A DNA stretch of 40,302 bases. It comes from Micromonospora sp. 15K316. Lineage in GTDB: Bacteria; Actinomycetota; Actinomycetes; Mycobacteriales; Micromonosporaceae. The notes below the pieces were generated by a model. It did no database searches. It was not told the DNA's origin and saw nothing but the letters and a program-made list of their open reading frames with translations. The stretch is from positions 1 through 40,302 of the forward strand of contig NZ_SMKG01000033.1 in the NCBI RefSeq assembly GCF_004348525.1, in the 5' to 3' direction. The position numbers and the translations under genes were made by a program. Positions 26,209-34,439 of the stretch are shown piece after piece (position 1 is the stretch's first letter; each line of letters opens with the position of its first letter).

Positions 26209-27376
26209 CGGGCCACTCCAGGCTGATCCGGGTGCCCGCGCCCGGAGCGGAGTGGATGCGAGCGCTCCCGCCGATCGCCGCCATCCGCCCCCGGACCGAC
26301 TCGCGCAGCCCGTACCGGTGCGGGGGGACGGCGGCGGGGTCGAAGCCGGGGCCGTCGTCGACCACCTCGACCACGACGCCGATCGCCGACCGGCGCAGGC
26401 GCAGCTCGGCCACCGCGCCCGGGGCGTGCCGGACCACGTTGGACAGTGCCGCGTAGACGCTCTCCGCGATCGCGTCGGCCACCGCCGCCGGCACCGCGCA
26501 CGGTTCCAGCTCGACGTGGATCGGCAGCGCCGGCATCCGGTCGCGTACCGACCGCAGCCGGTCGTCCAGCGACGCCGGGCCGTCGGCGGGGACGGTGCGG
26601 GCGTCGGCGAGAGCGGCGAGGGTACGCAGGTCGGCGGCGCACCGCCGACGCAGCTCCACCGATGGGCCGGTGACCGCGCCGAGCCCGACCATGGTGAGCG
26701 TGCCGAGCACGGTGTCGTGCAGGTCGCGGTTCTGCCGGCGCTCGGACTCCCACGCCGTCCGGGCGACCAGCGCCTCCCGCGCCAACCGTTGGTGTGCGGC
26801 GAAGGCCCGGTCGGCGCGGGCGATCCGGCGACGCATGACCGCGCTCATCATCGCCGTGCAGCCGATCTGCACCAGCAGGGTCGCGGTGTGCGCGGCGGCC
26901 TCCCGCGGGTTGCCCGCTGCGTGCGCGCCGGTCGCGTAGCCTGCCGTGACCAGCAGGCCGGCCGGGATCGACCAGCGGGCCGGGGCGGTGACCTGCGTGT
27001 TGATCACCGTGGTGCTGGCGAGCACCGCGATCCAGCTCCCCTCGCCGGGCAGCACCTCGGGGGCCACCAACCGGGGGATGAGCAGGCAGGCGCCCGTGGT
27101 GAGTGCCACGTCCCCGGCGATCAGGGGCGGCGTGACGCCGTGGCGCAGGGCGCGTGCCGCGTACCAGATGGACCAGGCGGTCAACGCGGTGACGCCGGCG
27201 AAGAGCAACGCCGCCTGCACCGGGGGCGTACGGACCGAGACGGCCACGATCGCGCCGACGAGCCCGCAGGTCAGCCGGAGCATGGCCGGCAACGTGGTGA
27301 AGATGAGGCTGAGCGCGCCGCCGGCCGGGCTGTCCAGCACGGCGGGTGGCACGGTCCGAACGGGAACGGCCGGCAT
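26198..27376 (-). CDS. NarL-type sensor histidine kinase
   Basis: A 392-residue membrane sensor kinase. Hydrophobic helices span about 15-175. The phosphoacceptor region is WESERRQNRDLHDTVLGTL, with the RDLHD H-box (about residue 216). The ATPase domain has ALSNVVRHAPGA (N-box), VDDGPGFDP (G1), YGLRESVRGRMAAIGG and GAGTRISLEWP (G2), so it looks active. ATG 27376 is preceded by a distant GGAAGG; an in-frame start 93 bases upstream would add a hydrophobic leader. It heads a three-gene operon with the kinase-like protein and the response regulator. The signal is unknown. Confidence 0.88.
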   Translation of the reverse strand: MPAVPVRTVPPAVLDSPAGGALSLIFTTLPAMLRLTCGLVGAIVAVSVRTPPVQAALLFAGVTALTAWSIWYAARALRHGVTPPLIAGDVALTTGACLLIPRLVAPEVLPGEGSWIAVLASTTVINTQVTAPARWSIPAGLLVTAGYATGAHAAGNPREAAAHTATLLVQIGCTAMMSAVMRRRIARADRAFAAHQRLAREALVARTAWESERRQNRDLHDTVLGTLTMVGLGAVTGPSVELRRRCAADLRTLAALADARTVPADGPASLDDRLRSVRDRMPALPIHVELEPCAVPAAVADAIAESVYAALSNVVRHAPGAVAELRLRRSAIGVVVEVVDDGPGFDPAAVPPHRYGLRESVRGRMAAIGGSARIHSAPGAGTRISLEWPGVG

Positions 27377-27460
27377 CGGGAGAAGTGTCCTTCCGGCGAC
27401 GACCCGACCCGGGGTCGCGCGGCATAGATCGACGAGCAAGAATAACACGGGAGCGATGCA

Positions 27461-27484
27461 TGTCGTCACACACGGTGTGCGACA
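27461..27484. promoter_or_regulatory. Inverted repeat upstream of the kinase operon
   Basis: TGTCGTCACAC and GTGTGCGACA, arms that pair except for one extra T, about 85 bases upstream of the kinase ATG in an AT-richer stretch. It is a possible operator or part of the promoter; the binding factor is unknown. Confidence 0.35.
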
Positions 27485-27550
27485 GGTGATCTCTCACCCG
27501 TCGGCCCTGGTCAGCGACACGCGCCGAGCGGGAACCGGTTACCCCCTGTC

Positions 27551-27578
27551 GATCGGCGTCGCCGATCAATTGATCGGC
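27551..27578. terminator. Overlapping hairpins at the end of the septum-formation gene
   Basis: GCCGATCAATTGATCGGC (27561-27578) is a perfect palindrome containing the stop TGA at 27566-27568. It overlaps GATCGGCG-T-CGCCGATC (27551-27567). The two hairpins share sequence and cannot form together. Probably the transcript end. Confidence 0.5.
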
Positions 27579-28450
27579 AGGATCGCCGGCCCACCCCCGG
27601 CGATCGACCGGGTGAGCCTGCGGCCGCCCGACCAGAAGTAGCAGCGGACGCCCCGATCGCCCCGCCCCCACGCCTCCTTCGACGGGAAGCGGAACGCGGT
27701 GCCGGTGCGGTAGCGCAGCATGCTGTCCGCCGGCACCCGCGCGTAGCGCGCGACGACCGTACGACAACGATCATGGACGGTCGCCTCGTCGCGCCGCGCA
27801 TCCTCGTACGAGCGCTCCGGCGCCGTCCAGACCCCCGCGTACTCGAACTGGTGCGGGACGGAGCAGGCGGTCGGCGCCAACCGGGCCCAGTCGTCGGAGT
27901 TCATGCAGCCGAGCCGCACCGCGGAGTCGTCCCGCAGCACGCCCCGCAGGCTGCCGACCCGGCTCACCGGCTCGTCGTCCTCCCCGTTGAGGCCGGTCAC
28001 CGCGTTCAACTCGAACATGTCGCAGCGAAACCAGCGACTGCCTACCTGCCAGCCGGCCGCCGCGACCGGCAGCACCCGCACCGACAGCCGGCCGCCCCGC
28101 CAGTCACCCCCGGCGAACTCCCGGCCCCGGCGATCGCACTCGACGAAGGCCGCTCGCACGGCGGCGGAAGTGGGCGGCGGCGGCGCGGAGCGCCGCGCCA
28201 CGTCGGCGCCGAACGTTCCGACATGGAACGCCTCGACCAGGTGCGGAGCCGCGCAGTCGACCGGCGGATGGCTGGTGTGCGCGCTCAGCGCCCCGTAGCA
28301 CTCGCCGACGCGCGGGGTGAACCGTCTCGCCTCGGTCGCCGGCCGCCAGTCGTCCGTCAGGTCACCGTCGGTGCCCGCCGACGTGCCGCAGCCGGCCGAA
28401 GCCGCGACGAGGAGCGCAGCCCAGATCGCCGCGAGCCGACGGCGTCGCAT
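27566..28450 (-). CDS. Septum-formation-family lipoprotein
   Basis: A 294-residue exported lipoprotein. The N-terminus is basic (MRRRRLAAIWAALLVAAS) with a lipobox at ASAGC, so lipidation at Cys about 20 is expected. The mature part has two septum-formation-type units with paired cysteines (VGECYGALSAHTSHPPVDCAAPHLVEAFHVG cannot be quoted whole here; its key parts are VGECYGA and VDCAAPHLVEAF, and later LGCMNSDDWARLAPTACSVPHQFEYAG in shortened form: CSVPHQFEYAG). ATG 28450 follows GGGAGGGTGAC. The exact role in division is unproven for the family. It sits upstream of the kinase operon on the same strand but is separated by about 190 bases. Confidence 0.82.
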   Translation of the reverse strand: MRRRRLAAIWAALLVAASAGCGTSAGTDGDLTDDWRPATEARRFTPRVGECYGALSAHTSHPPVDCAAPHLVEAFHVGTFGADVARRSAPPPPTSAAVRAAFVECDRRGREFAGGDWRGGRLSVRVLPVAAAGWQVGSRWFRCDMFELNAVTGLNGEDDEPVSRVGSLRGVLRDDSAVRLGCMNSDDWARLAPTACSVPHQFEYAGVWTAPERSYEDARRDEATVHDRCRTVVARYARVPADSMLRYRTGTAFRFPSKEAWGRGDRGVRCYFWSGGRRLTRSIAGGGPAILPIN

Positions 28451-28670
28451 GTCACCCTCCCGCAGGTCCCCCGTGACACGGCGGAGCATAGGGCACCGGC
28501 GCGACCGGCCGCCCTCCGGACAGCCGCTACCGGCCGCGCCCGCGGCGCCCGCGCTGGTCCGGCGGCGCTCGCCGCACCGGTCCGCCGGGGCCTTTACCCC
28601 GCACCGGTCCGCCGGCCCACCCCTCGGCGGCGACGCGGAAAACGCATTGAACGATGCCGTCGCCCGGGGG

Positions 28671-28676
28671 CAGGCT
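28671..28676 (+). promoter_or_regulatory. -10 box, leaderless methyltransferase transcript
   Basis: CAGGCT, seven bases, then ATG 28684. It differs from the commoner TAGGCT by one base. Confidence 0.45.
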
Positions 28677-28683
28677 TACCGGC

Positions 28684-29424
28684 ATGCTACGGGCACCGAT
28701 CTGGGACGCGGAGACCGCCGAACGCTACGACACCCCGGGAACCGGCATGTTCGCCCCGGACGTGGTCGGACCCACAGTCGACCGTCTCGCCGAGCTGGCG
28801 GCCGGCGGGCGGGCCCTCGAGTTCGCCGTCGGCACCGGGCGGGTGGCCGTCCCGCTCGCCGAGCGTGGAGTGCCCGTCACCGGCATCGAGCTGTCCGGTC
28901 CGATGATCGATCGGCTGCGGACCAAGGTGGACGAGGCGGCGATCCCGGTGATCGCCGGGGACATGGCGACCACGGCCGCGCCAGGTGAGTACACCCTCGT
29001 CTATCTCGTCTTCAACACGATCTCGAACCTGCTGACCCAGGCCGAGCAGGTCGAGTGCTTCCGCAACGCCGCCCGTCACCTCGTACCGGGTGGACGGTTC
29101 GTGATCGAGCTCTGGGTGCCGGAGCTGCGCAAGCTTCCGCCGGGCCAGCAGGCGGTGGTCTGGCACACCGAGCCCGGCTACGTCGGCCTGGACACGTACG
29201 ACGTGCTCCACCAGTACGCCGAGTCGTACCACTTCCGGTTCGACGAGAGCGGGCAGGCGCGGTTGAGTCGCAGCCCGCACCGCTACATCTGGCCCGCCGA
29301 ACTCGACCTCATGGCCCAGCTCGCCGGTTTCGAGCTGGAGACCCGGCACGCCGACTGGGCCGGCGCCGAGTTCACCGCCGACTCGCGTTCCCACGTCTCC
29401 GTCTACCGCATCCCGCCGGGATGA
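28684..29424 (+). CDS. Class I SAM-dependent methyltransferase
   Basis: A 246-residue Rossmann-fold methyltransferase. Motif I is ALEFAVGTGRVAVPLA (about 43-58), the acidic end of strand 2 is GIELSGPMIDRL, motif II contains VIAGDMATT, and YTLVYLVFNTISNL and HLVPGGRFVIELW correspond to strands 4 and 5. The C-terminal half (HRYIWPAELDLMAQLAGF) resembles small-molecule methyltransferases common in actinobacteria. The substrate is unknown and the neighbours do not help. The start is chosen from the -10 box; an upstream in-frame start has no motif support. Confidence 0.88.
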   Translation: MLRAPIWDAETAERYDTPGTGMFAPDVVGPTVDRLAELAAGGRALEFAVGTGRVAVPLAERGVPVTGIELSGPMIDRLRTKVDEAAIPVIAGDMATTAAPGEYTLVYLVFNTISNLLTQAEQVECFRNAARHLVPGGRFVIELWVPELRKLPPGQQAVVWHTEPGYVGLDTYDVLHQYAESYHFRFDESGQARLSRSPHRYIWPAELDLMAQLAGFELETRHADWAGAEFTADSRSHVSVYRIPPG

Positions 29425-29473
29425 TCGTCGGGCCCGTCGATTTGCTGGCTCGCCCGGTCGGCCGGGCCACCGG

Positions 29474-30022
29474 TCAGTGGTCGTCGAGCATGAACAGGAG
29501 CGTCGCGTGCTCGACGTCGAGGTACCCGGTCCGCCACCGGCTGGACGTGTCCAACTCGTCGTAGACCCGGCTGGTCAGCCACCGCGGCTCGGGCGGCAGG
29601 AATCCTGCCAGGGCCGGCCACACGTCCTCGGGGGTCCGGTTGGCTGCGTACTCCTCGGCGACGACGGGGTCGTACGCGACGAAGTCGTACCGCTCCGCGA
29701 ACGCGCGCGCGTCCTCCGGGCGGAGCTTCACCACGCCCTGGTAAGCCCAGTCCGTCGGACCCGGCCCCCAGGTGCACGGATTGCCCTTCGCCCGGACCTG
29801 CCAGTGGATCGCGGGGTAGTCGTCGAGGCCCGGCAGATCCTCCGGCGGATCCCACCGGTCGGTGCGCACCTTCGCCTCCTCGATCGGCAGCAACTCCTGG
29901 CAGGTCGATTGACGCTTCCAGCCGTCGCGAACCACCAGGTAGCCGGCCGTGACCGCGCCGGCCGGCAGCAACGCGAGAGGGGCACCGAGCACGGCCACCA
30001 GCACCAGAGTGCGCTTCTTCAC
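29474..30022 (-). CDS. Membrane-anchored protein of unknown function
   Basis: A 182-residue protein with one N-terminal hydrophobic helix after two lysines (KKRTLVLVAVLGAPLALLP), then an extracellular domain with two cysteines (STCQELLP and NPCTWGPGP) and many Trp/Asp/Pro residues (DRWDPPEDLPG, RTPEDVWPALAG). It is not recognised. GTG 30022 is chosen because TACCCT lies exactly seven bases upstream; ATG 30076 would place 18 extra residues with no ribosome binding site. It is convergent with the methyltransferase gene and divergent from the APH-like gene. Confidence 0.72.
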   Translation of the reverse strand: MKKRTLVLVAVLGAPLALLPAGAVTAGYLVVRDGWKRQSTCQELLPIEEAKVRTDRWDPPEDLPGLDDYPAIHWQVRAKGNPCTWGPGPTDWAYQGVVKLRPEDARAFAERYDFVAYDPVVAEEYAANRTPEDVWPALAGFLPPEPRWLTSRVYDELDTSSRWRTGYLDVEHATLLFMLDDH

Positions 30023-30029
30023 GGCAGTG

Positions 30030-30035
30030 AGGGTA
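30030..30035 (-). promoter_or_regulatory. -10 box, leaderless transcript
   Basis: TACCCT on the minus strand, seven bases before GTG 30022. Confidence 0.5.
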
Positions 30036-30120
30036 CCGGTCGGATCGATCACCGTGGCATCGTCCGTGGAGTTCAACTGCGTCAGCCGCCGAGTTCGCTC
30101 CCGCTCTCGGGAGGCCGCAC

Positions 30121-31095
30121 GTGACCGGCGAACTGCTGTCGCCGGGCGCTCTCCTCGGCCTCGTGAGGGCCGCCTTGGGGCGCTCAGTCGCTGTGTCGGA
30201 GGTGGAGCGCCTGCGCGGTGGCTCGAAAAAGGGCGTGTTCCGTCTGCGGCTGACCGACGGCGCGTCGGTGGTGCTCTACCTCTGGCACGAGAGCCAGAAC
30301 TGGTGGAGCGCCGTCGCTGGCGACTCCGCGCCCGATCTCTTCGCGGATGCCAGCGGTCTCGCGTTGTTCCTGCCGGCGCACCGGCAGCTCGCCGGACTCG
30401 GCGTCGCGGTCCCCGAGCTGCTGCTGGTCGACGATTCGGGAACCCACCTGCCTGCCGATGTGGCGCTCGTCGAGGACATCGCCGGGCCGGCCTTGGCAGA
30501 GCTGATGGCTACGGATACGGCTGCGGCTGGGCTCGTGCTCGAAGGCCTGCGACTGACGCTGCGCCGGATGCACGCGGCGTCCCGTCCGACGTTCGGCAGG
30601 GCCGGCCTGCCGTGCGGTACCGCCCTGGCAAGTTTTCCGAGCGTGGTGCTGGATCGTGCGTTGCGCCACGTCGACTCCGCCGCCGTTCGTGCACCTCGAA
30701 TCGCCGCAGCTGCGGAGCGGCTCAAGAACGAGCTGCGCAAACGTGCCGCGTCGGTGTTGCCACGGGCCGGCTACCGCTTGGTGCACGGCGAGCTGGGACC
30801 GGACCACGTCCGTGTCGACCGGGACGGCCGCCCCGTCCTCATCGACATCGAGGGACTGATGTGGGCCGACGTGGAGTGGGAGCACGCCTTCCTGGAACTG
30901 CGTTTCGGCCAGCACTACGCCGTTCTTCGAGCCTCGGGCCTCGATGAAGCCCGGTTGCAGCTGTACCGGCTGGCGTTGTGCATCTCGCTGGTGGAAGGCC
31001 CGCTGCGACTGCTGGAGACCGGCTTCCCGGATGCCGACCGAATGCGGAAGATCGCCGAGTGCAACCTTGCTCGTGCCCTCGCCGCCGTCACCTGA
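30121..31095 (+). CDS. APH-family kinase-like phosphotransferase
   Basis: A 324-residue protein of the aminoglycoside-phosphotransferase/kinase fold. The glycine-rich start is LRGGSKKGVFRLRL; LVEDIAGPALAELM is the hinge; the catalytic loop reads YRLVHGELGPDHVRV (about 220-234) and the metal-binding segment VLIDIEGLMWADVEWE. The loop has HGE where most members have HGD, so the catalytic base is Glu or the enzyme is atypical. GTG 30121 follows GGGAGG at seven bases. The substrate is unknown; resistance should not be assumed. Third-position base use looks more relaxed than in neighbouring genes. Confidence 0.8.
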   Translation: MTGELLSPGALLGLVRAALGRSVAVSEVERLRGGSKKGVFRLRLTDGASVVLYLWHESQNWWSAVAGDSAPDLFADASGLALFLPAHRQLAGLGVAVPELLLVDDSGTHLPADVALVEDIAGPALAELMATDTAAAGLVLEGLRLTLRRMHAASRPTFGRAGLPCGTALASFPSVVLDRALRHVDSAAVRAPRIAAAAERLKNELRKRAASVLPRAGYRLVHGELGPDHVRVDRDGRPVLIDIEGLMWADVEWEHAFLELRFGQHYAVLRASGLDEARLQLYRLALCISLVEGPLRLLETGFPDADRMRKIAECNLARALAAVT

Positions 31096-31128
31096 TTTGC
31101 TACTGCGGCGTTCGAGTTGCCAGGTTCG

Positions 31129-32391
31129 TCAGCGCAGCGGGTCGAAGGGGCGGAGCTCCGCAGGCTGCCGCCCGGTGGTGATCTGCTCGGCGAGCAGCTC
31201 GCCGGTGAGCGGGCCGAGGGTGATGCCCCACATGCCGTGGCCGCCTGCCGCGAAGACGCGCGGCGACCGGGTGCGACCGATCAGCGGCAGACCGTCCGGG
31301 GTGCAGGGGCGCGAGCCGACCCATTCGTCGACGCGGTCGTCGAGGTCCGCCCCGCGCAGCAGCGGACGGGCCGCCTCGGTGATCGCCCGGATCCGGCGAG
31401 GGTCGAGCGGCGCCTCGGCGCTGCGGAACTCCATCATCCCGGCGACGCGGAGCCGGTCTCCCAGGGGCGTGCACGCGACGCGCTGCGCGGGGAAGTACAC
31501 CGGGCCGGCCGGCAGGTGCTCGATCGCCACACTGAAGCTGTACCCACGGCCGGCCTGCACGACGGTCCGCACCCCGTAGCGGCGCGCGAGCGCGCCCAGC
31601 CACGTGCCGGTCGCGAGCACCGTGGCGTCGTACCGGTCGTCCGCGCCGGCGGCGGTCACCACCCGCACCCTGCTGCCCTCGTCGCGTACGTCCACCACCT
31701 CGGCCCCGGTCACGATCGTCGCGCCCCGGGCGCGGACGGCTTCGGCGAGCGCGTGGACGTACTGCCCCGGGTTGACGAACCGCTGGCCGTGCAGGCGGAT
31801 GGCGGCGCCGACGGCGTCCGCCAGCGAGGGCTCCACCTCCCGCGCCTCGGCGCCGGTGAGAACGTCGAACTCTATCTCCTGGCCGGCGGAACGGATGTGT
31901 CCCAGCTCCTCCAGGAGGACCGACCGCTCGGCCTCGGTCCGGTACGCCGCCATGAACGACTTCGCCTCGTACGTCACCGACCCGACCCCGCCGGCCGTCA
32001 GCGTGTCGTACGCCTCGAAGGCGCGCCGGTTCATCGGGATGTAGGCCGCCATGGCGGACCGCCACCTCGACTGGGTGCTGTGCCGGGCGAAGGAGGTCAG
32101 GAACCGCAGCAGCCGGGGGTCCGCACGTGGCGGCACGTACACCGGTGACGACGGGCTGAGCAGGGCGCGCAGTCCGTACCGGAGCACGGCCGGCTCCGGC
32201 AGGGGAGTGGTGATGCCGGGGGTGAGCCAGCCCGCGTTGCCCCACGACGCGCCCGCGGCCACGCCGCTCCGGTCGAGCACGGTGACCCGTACGCCCCGCT
32301 CCTGGAGGAACCAGGCGGTGGCCAGCCCGACCATCCCCGCACCGATGACGGCGACGTGCTCAGGGGCGGGTACGGACTCGGCGGTGGGCAT
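31129..32391 (-). CDS. FAD-dependent D-amino-acid dehydrogenase (DadA-like)
   Basis: A 420-residue DAO-family flavoenzyme, probably oxidising D-amino acids to 2-oxo acids. The FAD loop is VAVIGAGMVGLATAWFL (about residues 13-29) followed by VTVLDRSGVAAGASWGNAGWL, the DadA signature; the C-terminal half has GSRPCTPDGLPLIGRT and AAGGHGMWGITLGPLTG, which closes the FAD site. ATG 32391 follows AAGGAGAG. The upstream 413 bases hold no clear gene. It may also act on related secondary amines. Confidence 0.9.
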   Translation of the reverse strand: MPTAESVPAPEHVAVIGAGMVGLATAWFLQERGVRVTVLDRSGVAAGASWGNAGWLTPGITTPLPEPAVLRYGLRALLSPSSPVYVPPRADPRLLRFLTSFARHSTQSRWRSAMAAYIPMNRRAFEAYDTLTAGGVGSVTYEAKSFMAAYRTEAERSVLLEELGHIRSAGQEIEFDVLTGAEAREVEPSLADAVGAAIRLHGQRFVNPGQYVHALAEAVRARGATIVTGAEVVDVRDEGSRVRVVTAAGADDRYDATVLATGTWLGALARRYGVRTVVQAGRGYSFSVAIEHLPAGPVYFPAQRVACTPLGDRLRVAGMMEFRSAEAPLDPRRIRAITEAARPLLRGADLDDRVDEWVGSRPCTPDGLPLIGRTRSPRVFAAGGHGMWGITLGPLTGELLAEQITTGRQPAELRPFDPLR

Positions 32392-32804
32392 GGCGCTCTC
32401 CTTAGGAACGAGGGGGCAGGGCCGTCCCGTTCCCGCTGTGTCCGGTCGTCGGTCGACCCCGCCGAACGATCATGCGCCAGATGCCGTCGGGGCGAACTAT
32501 GTCGATGGTCACAGGTGTGGCCCGGTGCGACGCGCAGCGGCTGCTGGAGGGGTTCATGCCGGGCGCACGCCGGACCGGACCTGGGCCACCATTCGCCCCA
32601 GGCGCGCCCGATGATCGACTCGGGTTCCATGAAGTCGGGCCATCGTGCGGCCCGCACACCCCGAGATGCGGGTACCCCGTGAATCGTGCGGAGCTTCCAC
32701 CACTACTTCGGCTCGGCCCGCAACTCGGGCACAGGGTGGCCGGCGGCCAGGGGCGGGCATCGCGGGAGCCTCAGGCTTCCGAGGGTCGGAACGCCGTGGA
32801 GCCG
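32392..32804. other. Intergenic stretch upstream of the DadA-like gene
   Basis: About 413 bases between DadA and TetR on the same strand. A small minus-strand frame ends with TAA at 32402, 11 bases before the DadA start, and contains VTIDIVRPDGIWRMIVRRG, but it has rare codons (ATA) and no recognisable domain. Possibly a tiny coupled gene or the remnant of one; nothing else is visible. Confidence 0.3.
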
Positions 32805-33410
32805 TCACTCCGCCGGCCGCCGCCTCGCGGTCAGGGCCTCGATGATGAGCTGTATCGCGAAGTCGAAGCGCTCGTCGAACTCGCCGGAGCCGACGTGCGG
32901 CAGGGTCGCTGCCAGCGCCGGGTACCGATCCTGCGGAACCTGGTCGGCGCGCACCGGGACGGCCGTGCCGGCCTGCTGTTCCTGCGTGATGCCGAGGATG
33001 AGATAGAAGAGGGACCAGTGCGCCCAGGCGGCGGTCCGCCCGTCGAAGCCGGCGTCGAGCAGGGTGGCGACGACCGTCTCCGCGTAGCGCAGCGAGTGCG
33101 GTTCCGGGCCGCACGCCACGGTGAGCATCCGGGCCGCGTCGCGGTGGGCGAGCAGGGCCGTTCGGCACCGTCGGCTCAGCGTCCGGATCCGCTCGTCCCA
33201 GGCCGGTGGCAACGGCTCGTCGGCGCAGTGCGCCAGCAACTCGTCGGATACCAGTTCGAGTAGCCGCTGCTTGCTCGCGGCGTGCCACCGCACGGTGTTG
33301 TGCTGCACGCCGAGCCGCTGGGCGACCGCGCGCATGGTGAGCCCGTCGAGGCCGTCCTCGTCGAGCACGTGCAGGGCCGCCTGGACGACGGCCTCCCGCG
33401 TCGTTCGCAC
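32805..33410 (-). CDS. TetR-family transcriptional regulator
   Basis: A 201-residue repressor. The N-terminal helix-turn-helix is TREAVVQAALHVLDEDGL, TMRAVAQRLGVQHNTVRWH (about 4-44). The C-terminal ligand domain resembles that of tetracycline-repressor-like members (DELLAHCADEPLPP, WSLFYLILGITQEQQ). GTG 33410 is preceded by GGGAG. It is divergent from the SDR gene, and the shared gap holds a matching operator, so it most likely represses that gene and itself. The inducer is unknown. Confidence 0.9.
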   Translation of the reverse strand: MRTTREAVVQAALHVLDEDGLDGLTMRAVAQRLGVQHNTVRWHAASKQRLLELVSDELLAHCADEPLPPAWDERIRTLSRRCRTALLAHRDAARMLTVACGPEPHSLRYAETVVATLLDAGFDGRTAAWAHWSLFYLILGITQEQQAGTAVPVRADQVPQDRYPALAATLPHVGSGEFDERFDFAIQLIIEALTARRRPAE

Positions 33411-33465
33411 GCTCGCTCCCGTTCGCCTGCTCCTCCGCGAGACGTGTCACATCCCGTGGCGGCTT

Positions 33466-33505
33466 CTTGTCCGCTGGCTAATATACCTCTTATCCATTGG
33501 ACAAG
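33466..33505. promoter_or_regulatory. Probable TetR operator region between tetR and SDR genes
   Basis: CTTATCC-ATT-GGACAAG (33489-33505) is a 17-bp inverted repeat with one mismatch. A second half-site, CTTGTCC, lies at 33466-33472; extended arms CTTCTTGTCC (33463-33472) and GGACAAGAAG (33499-33508) match exactly. The unusually AT-rich TAATATA between them is the probable -10 for one or both divergent promoters. Confidence 0.65.
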
Positions 33506-33516
33506 AAGGGAAGATC

Positions 33517-34254
33517 ATGGCCAGCACCACCGTCGCGCTCGTGACCGGCGCGAACAAGGGACTCGGCTTCGAGACGACGCGGCAACTCGCCCAGCGCGGG
33601 GCGACGGTCCTGCTCGGCAGCCGCGACCCCGGCCGGGGCGAAGCCGCCGCCACCCTCCTCCGCGAGGAGGGGCTCGACGTGACCCCGGTCGCCCTCGACG
33701 TCACCGACGCGGTCACGGTCCGCGCGCTGGCCGACCGACTGAGCGCCGAGTACGGCCGGCTCGACGTCCTGGTGAACAACGCGGGCAGCATCGACGAGAC
33801 ATCGATCCTGGACGTCTCGGCGGAGCAGATGCGCCGCACGTACGAGACGAACGTCTTCGCGGTCGTCGAGGTGACCCACGCGATGCTGCCGCTGCTCCGG
33901 GCCTCGACCGCCGGCCGCATCGTCAACGTCGCCAGCACCACGGCGTCGTTCGCGTTGACCGGCGAGATCGACTCGCCCTACGCCGCCGCGGAGCACATCC
34001 TGCCCTACTCCTCGTCGAAGGCGGCGTTGAACATGGTCACGGTGCGCTACGCGCAGGCGTTCCACCGGACTCCCGGGTACGAGAACCTGAAGATCAATTC
34101 GGCGTCGCCCGGTCATGTCGCCACCGACCTCACCCACCACGCCAGCACCCGGACCGCCGCCGAGGGCGCCCGGATCATCGTCGACCTGGCGGCGCTGCCC
34201 GCCGACGGCCCGAGCGGCGGATGTTTCAGCGACGCCGGCGCTCAGCCCTGGTGA
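33517..34254 (+). CDS. Short-chain dehydrogenase/reductase
   Basis: A 245-residue classical-type SDR using NAD(P). The cofactor loop is VALVTGANKGLGFETT (TGxxxGxG), strand 4 is DVLVNNAGS, the active site has Ser in VNVASTTAS and YxxxK as YSSSKAALNMV. The residue SRDPGR after strand 2 suggests NADP preference. ATG 33517 follows AAGGGAAG. It is the likely target of the divergent TetR regulator. The substrate, perhaps a xenobiotic carbonyl, is not determined. Confidence 0.92.
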   Translation: MASTTVALVTGANKGLGFETTRQLAQRGATVLLGSRDPGRGEAAATLLREEGLDVTPVALDVTDAVTVRALADRLSAEYGRLDVLVNNAGSIDETSILDVSAEQMRRTYETNVFAVVEVTHAMLPLLRASTAGRIVNVASTTASFALTGEIDSPYAAAEHILPYSSSKAALNMVTVRYAQAFHRTPGYENLKINSASPGHVATDLTHHASTRTAAEGARIIVDLAALPADGPSGGCFSDAGAQPW

Positions 34255-34426
34255 CGCAACCGATGACTCCTCCCACCGGACCGACCGGCAGATCTCCCTC
34301 GTCGGCGACCACAAGCAGCGCGGCGACACAACCAAGACGGTTCCCCGGCTGACTCCGCGGTACGGGAGTCGCGGTGATCGACGGGGCCGGGCGTGCTTGC
34401 CGGCACGGATGGCGGTACGGAGCCGT

Positions 34427-34432
34427 TACGGT
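34427..34432 (+). promoter_or_regulatory. -10 box, leaderless GrpB transcript
   Basis: TACGGT, seven bases, then GTG 34440. Confidence 0.45.
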
Positions 34433-34439
34433 GGCCGAC

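Noticed and set aside
32472..33263. Plus-strand frame opposite the TetR gene
   Set aside because: Antisense to a clear TetR regulator and without a recognisable domain.
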